A DNA stretch of 64,000 bases, taken from positions 1,054,001 to 1,118,000 of the forward strand of contig JAGKQI010000059.1 in the NCBI GenBank assembly GCA_018806915.1, in the 5' to 3' direction. A program made the position numbers and the translations under genes. Below the pieces are notes generated by a model. It made no database searches. It saw only the letters and a program-made list of their open reading frames with translations, and had not been told where the DNA came from. Source of the stretch: Phytophthora colocasiae (Eukaryota > Oomycota > Peronosporomycetes > Peronosporales > Peronosporaceae). Shown in pieces: positions 56,830 to 64,000 of this stretch (the stretch's first letter is position 1; every line of letters begins with the position of its first letter).

Positions 56830-57573
56830 ATGCAGCAAGAAGGCTCTCCGTCTTCAGTATCGACGCTGGAACTATCTCCCTCGTCATCCGCTGACACTCA
56901 CGCCAGCCAGCAGTACTCACTTAGAAAGCGTTCAGGTCGAAGCAGGAGCTCAGAGCGCAGAAGCCTCTCGAGTCGGAGCTCGAACCCTCAACATGATCGA
57001 AGCCGAAACCGTAGCCGGAGTTCAGGGCGTGAGCGACACCGAAGCAAGTCCCGGAGATCTGTGGAAGGGCGAAGCAGGAGCTGGAGTTCTGGGCATGGGC
57101 GACACCGATGCAGGAGCCGCAGTTTCGAACAAAGCAGAAGCCGGAGCACTGGACGTGGTCGAGGCAGGAGCCGGAGGCGGAATTCCAGGCGTGGGCGACG
57201 CCCAAGTAGCAGTTCGGGGATTGAACGTCGCGCAAGTCTGAGCAGCCCTCCTCGCTCAAGTAATACCGATGGCGATCGGCTGACAATACCTACTCATCCT
57301 AGGCTAGACCCGACCACGACAGCAGCACCTGTTGAAGTAAGTGCGGCACCTACCAGGCGCAGGCATACTGTGTTGCATGCCGCTGGACACGCATTTACAC
57401 GCTACAACCAGTCCGACGTCAGGACGTCGTACAGGTATAGCACATATAGAAGCGCAAAATGCAAAGACAAACTGCAATTTATTCACAAGAAGAACGAGTA
57501 CGAGTTTCGCGATGAGCACACGTGTCAGCGTGGCCGGCGGGCCACTTTGCCGCCGGAAACTGGTTGTGACTGA
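56830..57573 (+). pseudogene. SR-rich reading frame with FLYWCH-like end (outer MULE)
   Basis: 247 codons from MQQEGSPSSVSTLE. Residues ~30-150 are dense in Arg-Ser and Ser-Arg (SRSSERRSLSSRSS and similar), resembling SR-protein low complexity. The last ~55 residues (FTRYNQSDVRTSYRYSTYRS..., EFRDEHTCQRG) look like the first half of a MULE FLYWCH finger. After the stop, transposase-like scraps continue (IWKQVRDGFY near 57640; LERFNRDIALPP near 57842). The DDE core is missing, so the outer element is an internally deleted MULE. Whether the frame is expressed is unknown. Confidence 0.6.
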
Positions 57574-58032
57574 AGATATGGAAGAGGCTACGGATACTAT
57601 GGCCCCGACACGTATGGATCGTACTCCGGAACCTATTTGGAAGCAAGTACGCGATGGCTTTTACCCTGAATCTCTCTGTCTTTCGTTAAGTATGGGCTTA
57701 CATGCGAACAAGTAATCCAGCGTGAGCATCGGACTCGGCGGAGCCATTTCGATCCAGACCTGCATGGTGTAGTGGAAGCCCCCCTGTTATCATTGGTGCC
57801 AGGTAGCAGGCAGCCATTTCTCCAATTCTACAGCAATAAACCTCTAGAACGGTTCAATCGTGATATCGCATTGCCGCCCGTCACTACCTGTTTTCATCGC
57901 CACGATTCAAATCCTCTCCCAATGCCACGTCGATCGAATCGATGACATGGCGAAGTTTCATGCCACCAGTGAATCTCTCTGAATCTGTAGTCTTGGAATA
58001 GTGTCAATATACTTATGTACGGTCATTTACAG
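57574..58032 (+). other. Decayed transposase tail of the outer MULE and upstream part of captured segment
   Basis: Broken transposase-like pieces to about 57950. AT-rich sequence ending in TCATTTACAG at 58032 then resembles an intron 3' end. No complete gene. Confidence 0.5.
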
Positions 58033-58425
58033 GCAAGGGGACGTCCAAACAACTCTCGCAGGTACAGGAGAACGACGAGATTATACTGGTGAACAACATA
58101 TCGGCCAAGGAGTACGGCTTCCACGAGACCATGCAGTACATTATGAACGTGCCCAAGCCGGCAGTGATCCGATTCCGCAGACCTCCAGCAAACAGACTTA
58201 AGGCTGGCGGCTCGCCTCCTAAGCTGATAGAGAGCGCATCGCTGCCAACGTCTCAGATGGCGGCGATAAACAATGCTGCACAGCCACAACGGGCGCCATC
58301 TCCAGGACGTTCGTCCAGTAATGCCGGCCCGCCACCGGCTCCTGTACGGAGTCAGTCTGCGTACTACAATTTAGATATTCACGAGCACATACCGTCACGG
58401 CTTACTGGTGTTACTGTACCTGATG
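58033..58425 (+). pseudogene. PDZ-like exon carried by the outer MULE (captured host fragment)
   Basis: The frame from 58035 reads KGTSKQLSQVQENDEIILVN, then NISAKEYGFHETMQYI and PKPAVIRFRRP. This matches the second half of a PDZ domain (nDxILxVN ... hEtmxxI ... VxLxFRR). A Pro/Ser-rich linker follows (RAPSPGRSSSNAG, PPPAPVRSQSAYYNLDIHEH). It has a splice-acceptor-like end immediately upstream and runs into the element's terminal repeat after 58440. It has no relation to transposase, so a captured exon is the simplest reading. The parent gene is not in the window. Confidence 0.55.
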
Positions 58426-58545
58426 TTTATGTATTTTTTAGGCGATCAACTTTGGTCAACGTTTTTGAAGTGGTCAACGGATTTGGTCATTGACCTTTTT
58501 TGTTTTGATCGGAATATGATCCATTTATAATCCTTCGGTGGCTAC

Positions 58546-60202
58546 ATATATAGAGCACAAGCGGAGGCAGGCTTGGCGGAAACTAGTGGCTTAGAGCCAC
58601 TGGATGGGAGACAATCGGCTCTGCAGTGCGTAGGGTGGTCGCGGAATGATATGGCGGAGCTGGATGAACAAACGCAAGATGACCTTCTACACGTGCTGGT
58701 GACAGCTCCTGAGAAAGAGCAGATATTCCCTTCATATCGACTGTACTCTGGAGGAATCAATGTGCGGCTCCCTCATCTTCCTCGTGCTGCGTTAGTGGCG
58801 AGGCTCCTTGCTACAGTTCTCCTGCAAAATTTCGTGCTGTTGTCGTCTCCTCCCGCTTCCGGGAAGACGTCACTGTTGACATTATTTCACGAACAGTACT
58901 GGGCTTCGTATCACTGTGAGGCAGTCTCGTTGAATCACTCGGATTCAGCTACAGACATCCTCCGCCGAATTGGAATTAGGTATCAACAGTGCCAGCGCTG
59001 GTTTCTCCACTGGCCTTAGCAGTATTGTGCTTTTGGACGATGCTCAGTGCAAGTATCAAGACAAACAGTTTTGGACTGCTTTAGTCAAGGGCCATGGCTC
59101 GTGGATTCCAACGAGCGTACGGGTTGTAATTTCCGTGACGCATTCGCTTGGCGGCGAGTTGCTGGACAGTCCTGTTGAGTTCGCGAGTTTTCGAAAACTG
59201 GTGTGGAATGATCTTACACTTAGTGACGATGAAGCACGAAGCCTTTTGGGCCATTCAGAGATTGGACTACCCTCGAAGCTGAGGTCTCGAGCGGTGAAAC
59301 AAATGATTATTTGCATGTGCGGTGGGTACATCGGTGCTTTGCGCATTTGCATCGACTTTCTCTCGGAGATCTTTGAGAAGACATATCCGCAACCCAACGA
59401 AGTGCTGTCATTTTGCTTGTCGGACATAATGGCCCTGGAAATAGGCCGGCTGTATGTGAAGAAAGATCCAGTTCCTATCAGCACCAAGCTTCAGTCATTC
59501 TTGACCAAGTGCTTGCTGCATGATTCGATGCCACCACCGATGCAAGGTGAAGATAAAATCTGCTTTGAGCGACTGAAGACAGCCGGTATTATTGATCAAG
59601 ATCCGAATTCGTTTGTGACGTTTACGTCGCCGATAGCTAAGAGATACTATACCAAGCACCTATTTCCGAACCGCGGACACCACAATCCGTCATCGCTGAA
59701 CGACCTCGTCAGGTTAGCGATCGGGAAAATGTCGGCAAGCGTGCTTGAACAGTCTACAGTTAGCAAGACAGATTTTCCTAAGGAAGCCACGTTTCAGCAC
59801 CAGCTAATGGCAGGAATTGCAGCCGTGACGGAGCCTACCTGCTCGATTTGCCCCGAGCTGTCCAAAACCTTTCCGTCTTCAGGCCAACAATCTAGCCGGC
59901 GCATTAAAGGAGAAGTTGACTTCTACTTAGATGGAGGTCTTCAATGGGGAATCGAGTTGCTCGTCAATGGCAAAGGAATCACCAAGCATATGGATCGATT
60001 TGCTCCTGGTGGCAAATATTACGCGCTTAGAGCGTCCGATTACGCCGTCATCGATTTCCGATGCAACAAGAGCGGGAAGGTCACGAACGTCCTGCGCAAA
60101 GACAAAAGAGTCTCCGTGTTTTTTCGGCAGGGTGATTACTCGTCATGTAAGTGCATCTTTGGATTCAACAAGGAAGTGGTAACGATCCATTTGGAGAACT
60201 AA
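58546..60202 (+). pseudogene. CRN-B3 main part
   Basis: Resumes CRN-B after the MULE, with a slightly expanded AT tract (CTACATATATAG where CRN-B2 has CTATATAG). Contains LHVLVTAP, Walker A SSPPASGKTS, the shared frameshift near 58985-59015, Walker B SIVLLDDA and a C-terminal domain open to the stop at 60202. Unlike CRN-B2 it lacks the 1-bp deletion near IFEKTYPQP. It has two fatal features: the insertion and the shared frameshift. Confidence 0.92.
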
Positions 60203-60468
60203 GTGCCTTTGCAGCACAAAATGATCGTTTTATCTGTTATTTCTATTATTTTACTTGCCAACACGTCAAACTAGGACATCCTGCTAACGAAACAGGATCA
60301 ACCATGCTACCGCAGTAATAACGGAAAACTCCAACATCAATAATTGACGAAGTACATGTAGATAGATGGGTCGAGACAATAGAAGAACAACATCGCTACC
60401 TTCGTTCAACATTCCAGGTTTTCTCTTCGGTTCTTTCTCCATTTCAGAATCCACAGCGTAGAGCTAAC
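60203..60468 (+). promoter_or_regulatory. CRN-B3 to CRN-A4 intergenic region
   Basis: Same as 41939-42204, including the 38-bp deletion and the CRN leader. A few private substitutions. Confidence 0.7.
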
Positions 60469-62302
60469 ATGTTGTTGATTCTAAACTGTGCAGTGGTTGG
60501 AGCAGGGAGCACATTTCGTATCCCCATTGACGAAAACGGATCGGTGGGTGACCTGAAGCGATCGATCGAGGCGGAGATCCTGAAGAGCTTCGAAGCGGAT
60601 AGGCTGCAGCTCTTGTTGGCGAAGCAGGACGGTCAATGGCTCGTGAAAGAAGACTTGAAGAAAGACATGAGTAAGTTGGCGTCGTTGAAGGGTATGAAGT
60701 GGAGTTTACGGTCTGTGGGGTTGTCGGGTGATGCATTGGGGAAACTGGGAGAATGTGAAGAGACACATAGTGGTGGCGGGTCCGGAACAAGAACCTTTTC
60801 CTGCTCCTAAAGGTTGGACCAAAGTCCCTACATTTCGTCCATATCCCAAAGGAATGCATCTGGACCGTCCTCATCTTCTACGTGACACGCTAGTAGAGAA
60901 ACTTTACGACGCAGTCCTCGCCACGAATTTTGTATTGGTGTCAGCCTCACCAGCGTCTGGGAAGACATCTCTACTGCTGCTATTTCGTCAGCGATATCCG
61001 GGTATTCACTGCGAGATGCGCATGATCAATTTTGGATCAGCCAGTGAAACCAGGGAAACCCTCTGTCGATGTGGAATTGATATTTCAAAGAAAAAATGTA
61101 CACTGGGTGCCGATGGGGCAATGGCTGTGGTGCTGCTGGACGATTGCCATCGCCAGTATGAAGACAAAGCATTCTGGACTGCGTTGGTCGAGGGTTCTGG
61201 CTCATGGATCCCGAAAAACGTGCGATTCGTGATGGCTACATTGCGTTCGATTGAAAGCGAGTTGTGGGATTGTCCTGAGGAGTTCAAGCGCTTTGAGAAA
61301 AGGTTCATGACAAGTGACCTCTTACTTGACGATGATGAAGCTCGGGAACTTTTTCATTTGGAGACTGGCCTGCCGTCGGAACTGAGGACCCCCGTGCTGG
61401 AAGAGCTGATTATTCGAGAATGCGCTGGGAACGTCTGTGCGTTGCGCATTTTTATTGATAACGTCGGGGAGTTCTTTGAGACCACGTCTCAAGATCAAAC
61501 CGAAGTGCTGAAGTTTTGTTTCTCGAGGGGAATGATGGAAACGATGGGTCGCTTGTATGGGAGCTATCACTTTGCACCGCCAAGTAACGAACTTCAGACG
61601 TTCTTAGTCAAGTGTTTTTCAGGTGGCGCTTGTACTCCTCCACCGATGGAAGACGAGGGCAAAAGCTGGTTTAAACGGTTATTCGAGAAGGGAATTATTG
61701 TCCAAGGTGAGGATTCGCTGGTCAAGTTTACGTCGCCATGGGCAGTACGGTATTATTTTCCGTTCCTGTTTCCAATTCGTGGATACCCCAATCCATCGTC
61801 TCTAGGTAAACTCGTCAGGAAGGCGATTGGGAGTATGTCGGCTAAAGTGCTGAAAGAGTCAACTACGGACGAGAATGGCTTCCCACAGCAAGCCACGCTG
61901 CAGCATCAGTTCATGGAAGGACTTGCGCGCTGGACAGCACCGACCTGCTCTATTTGCCCGGAACTCTCCAGTGTTTTCCCTCTTTCGACACGTGGGCACA
62001 GTCAACGCAACGGAGAGGCGGGGGCGATTGACTTCTACTTGGACTTGGGTGATAAGGTTCAGTGGCGAATCGAACTGCTCGCCCACGGTGACGAGAATGG
62101 CGAGGAAATGCCGGAAGAGAGATATGCTGTACTTCCAGCAACAGATCACGTTGTCATCGAGTTCCTAGGCAACCAGAACGGGGATATTACGAACGTCAAG
62201 CGTATGGCAAAGCGGGTCACCGTGGTCTTTAAGCTAGGAGATTTCTCGTCGTGTCGGTGCATTTTCGGCAAGGCTGACGAACGGATCCGTTTGGAGAATT
62301 AA
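60469..62302 (+). pseudogene. CRN-A4, broken by an 11-bp deletion before the HVLV-type motif
   Basis: The N-terminal domain with LQLLLAK is intact to about residue 97. At 60763 eleven bases are missing (GAAGAGACACATAG versus GAAGAGAGAGGTCCTGTACA...), shifting the frame immediately before HIVVAGP. From there the reading is open in another frame to 62302 with the P-loop, Walker B and C-terminal domain. It resembles CRN-A1 more than A2/A3 in the body (GMHLDRP, LLLLFRQ). Confidence 0.93.
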
Positions 62303-62879
62303 GTGCCGTGAAATGAATGTTGCTTTTGCCTGCCGCTTTTGTATTAATCTTATAGTTAAGAATGGTATGCATTCATCTTCTTTCGGTCAGAGGAGAAGTC
62401 ATAGCAGTGCAGTATCACAATTCACAATGCTGGTCATGCTCAGCATGCCATTCACTTCAACATGGCTTCATTTAATCTGCGACATGTTCAGTCCATGGTA
62501 TCTGATTCGTCAAAGCACTCATCTGTCTTGAAATAAACACACCATATTCCGTAATCATTAACAGAGTGTTTGTTGCAATCTTTTGAATCTTTTTTTCATC
62601 CAATCAGCGCTCAGTCCGACCACAAAGACTTGAAACCAACCCCCCGCAGAAGAAAACAGTGAAGAACGTCGCGCATCGGCTCGCCACCTAGCGCTTCCCC
62701 ACGCCTCCCCCACGCCACCTCACGCGCATTCAGCAGCCTGGCTACTGCAGACACTCGACTTGGCCTTGTGGGCGCGTCTTCCGCGCTTCGTTGGGGGCTC
62801 CAGGAGCTCCAGAAGACGGGAAACGACTAACTTTTAACGTTGAAGCCGGTTTTAGTGTCTGTTACCTACATTTTACGCA
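62303..62879 (+). promoter_or_regulatory. CRN-A to EPG5-like intergenic region (unit 3)
   Basis: Like the other two copies, but it keeps TCAGAGGAG after CTTTCGG, as in CRN-A1. The base before the start context differs (TTTTACGCAATGG versus TTTTAGGCAATGG). Confidence 0.6.
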
Positions 62880-64000
62880 ATGGAGGCCGTACGCAAGCGT
62901 CCACAGCGTCATAAAGTCGCTAAAAAGCAGCAGCAGCATGAGCCGAAGAACGTAGTCGCAAGTCTAAGCGACGAGGAGGAGAATGCTGCTGTACAAGCTG
63001 CAATTGCGGAGCTGGACGCTATTCAAGACCATCAGACGACGGACAGAGAGATCCGACGCAATGAAGACGACCTCATGGCCTTGTTACAGGTTAATGAGAG
63101 ACAACAGGAGCCTTTGGTAGCTGAGGGAGCAGGTTCCCAGCCTCCAGACAATGGTGACGATAATGACCAAGGGAAATCTGTCGGCCAGGATAAACCTGAC
63201 CATGAAAATACACCAGGAGAGATACAAGTCGAGACAAATGAGAAGATTCCGGCCTCTGCAGTAGTAAATGGAGTTACTGCACCTTCAGCTCCAGTGTTTG
63301 AGGAGGAGGAGGAAGGTTTGGCGACTCCACCTGAACAGCTACCGCTTCAACCGAAGCCTAGTGCACCACCTCCATCGCCTCCTGCACGGACGACAATGCC
63401 TCGAGCTTTTCATGAAATTAAAGTGCCAGTATCAACAGGAATTGAAGCAGCAGTGCCGTCTGCGCCACCGGATTTTGAAGATGATAGCGTGGAAGCGGTG
63501 GATCATTCGAGTACCACACCGTCAGCACCATCACTGTCGCCTACTGCTTCGAAGAAGCTGCATAGAGTGATAACGTCCCCACGGAACCCTGAGAAGCTGA
63601 GCCCTGTGGTGAGGATACCTGTCAAAGGCGCAGCAGCGGTAACGGTTGAAGGTGCAAGTGTTGCCGTACGGAACTCATTCGCCAAATCTCATTTAGCTGA
63701 GAAAGAGGCTGGGAAGCATAGCATTTACCCGGAATTGCCTCGAGAAGTGAAAGCAGCAGCGACAACAACTGAGTTAAAGGAAGCAGTAACAGACTACGAG
63801 CAGCTGCTTAAGAAAAAGCATATCCGAGTGAAGCTAGAGCCATTCATCAACTATGAAATGAACTTGATGCGAACTGAGGTGTCCCAAAAGCGCCAGGAAA
63901 TGAAGATGCGGCACATCGAAACCAACAAGGGGGAGCTGTACGCGCGAGTGGAACGCTATCTGTTTTCAGAGTACATTTTACACAACGCTGCGTCTACGAT
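62880..64000 (+). CDS. EPG5: EPG5-like gene copy 3, N-terminal part, open to the window edge
   Basis: ATG at 62880; 373 codons with no stop seen. Three CAG-coded Gln then His-Glu at the repeat position. It keeps codons that are nonsense in copies 1 and 2: GAG at the copy-1 TAG position, and AAG in TNKGELYARVERYLFSEY where copy 2 has TAG. It may be an intact member, or may share the downstream nonsense codon that lies outside the window. EPG5 in animals tethers autophagosomes to lysosomes; the similarity here is in the YPELP region, the ELYARVERYL helix and overall arrangement. Confidence 0.6.
   Translation, partial: MEAVRKRPQRHKVAKKQQQHEPKNVVASLSDEEENAAVQAAIAELDAIQDHQTTDREIRRNEDDLMALLQVNERQQEPLVAEGAGSQPPDNGDDNDQGKSVGQDKPDHENTPGEIQVETNEKIPASAVVNGVTAPSAPVFEEEEEGLATPPEQLPLQPKPSAPPPSPPARTTMPRAFHEIKVPVSTGIEAAVPSAPPDFEDDSVEAVDHSSTTPSAPSLSPTASKKLHRVITSPRNPEKLSPVVRIPVKGAAAVTVEGASVAVRNSFAKSHLAEKEAGKHSIYPELPREVKAAATTTELKEAVTDYEQLLKKKHIRVKLEPFINYEMNLMRTEVSQKRQEMKMRHIETNKGELYARVERYLFSEYILHNAAST

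Larger units (their letters stand above)
53681..58537. mobile_element. MULE-like element 2 (outer), non-autonomous, holding a nested MULE
   Basis: Target duplication GTGGCTAT (53673-53680) / GTGGCTAC (58538-58545). The left terminus reads GGTAGACTTTTAAATGGATCATA, then the nested element, then TTCCGATCAAAACAAAAAAG. The right terminus in reverse is CGAAGGATTATAAATGG followed by ATCATATTCCGATCAAAAC and on. From AAATGG inwards the termini match for over 40 bp once the nested element is removed. Net length is about 1.87 kb. Contents: an SR-rich reading frame, transposase remnants, and a PDZ-like exon. Confidence 0.85.
33301..64000 (+). repeat. Tandem segmental array: CRN-A / EPG5-like / CRN-B, about 8.8 kb per unit
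   Basis: Unit 1 runs from CRN-A2 (33429) to CRN-A3 (42205), 8,776 bp. Unit 2 runs from 42205 to CRN-A4 (60469). It is 18,264 bp, but about 8.8 kb once the Gypsy 2 and nested MULE insertions are removed. Unit 3 starts at 60469 and leaves the window. Each unit has the same order and the same intergenic sequences. Confidence 0.95.

Noticed and set aside
1..64000. CRISPR array, phage, plasmid or bacterial operon
   Set aside because: Introns, LTR elements, CRN effectors and eukaryotic gene families rule out a prokaryotic source; no spaced short repeats were seen.

Overview
The window looks like genomic DNA of a plant-pathogenic oomycete, most likely Phytophthora or a close relative. The reasons are crinkler (CRN) effector genes with LFLAK-type and HVLVxxP-type motifs, initiator-like leaders of oomycete type (CTCATTTT followed by CAnTTT), short GT-AG introns, and a dense mix of Copia, Gypsy, piggyBac and MULE transposons typical of gene-sparse oomycete regions. 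The species cannot be named from the sequence alone.

Left flank (1-10.4 kb). A KRE6/SKN1-like GH16 beta-glucan gene runs off the left edge. It is followed by a decayed SET-domain gene and a decayed SWIM-type MULE transposase. Then come three ordinary genes: an inward-rectifier K+ channel with five introns (minus strand), a YaaA/UPF0246 protein (plus), and an APC amino-acid/polyamine transporter (minus) that carries one in-frame stop.

Left arm (10.4-29.0 kb). On the minus strand lie CRN-A1, the only fully open CRN-A copy, and CRN-B1. CRN-B1 is split into three pieces by a Copia element (12911-18389, target duplication AAGTA) and a Gypsy element (18632-28505, target duplication ACGG). At about 28981 the sequence flips orientation inside CRN-B, making a head-to-head inverted duplication.

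Right arm (29.0-64.0 kb). On the plus strand a unit of about 8.8 kb, CRN-A / EPG5-like autophagy gene fragment / CRN-B, is repeated in tandem. Two complete units and the start of a third are visible. Different transposons have hit different copies: piggyBac before CRN-A2 (29354-33296, TTAA), a second Gypsy in EPG5 copy 2 (48445-53048, target duplication CTAT), and a MULE nested in another MULE inside CRN-B3 (53681-58537). Because intact versions of each target exist elsewhere in the window, every insertion can be checked against an empty site. CRN-A copies 2-4 carry private frame-breaking lesions, CRN-B2 and B3 share one lesion, and EPG5 copies 1 and 2 share one nonsense codon. The order of events can therefore be read from the sequence: some genes were dead before amplification and others died after it.

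The genes do not form a pathway. The left-flank genes are unrelated housekeeping genes. The array is an effector-gene amplification that has carried along part of an autophagy gene and collected transposons. I did not find a clearly new biological system. The most unusual points are the inverted/tandem CRN-EPG5 array with mosaic copies, a 27-bp micro-inversion between EPG5 copies, and a MULE that appears to carry a captured PDZ-like exon.
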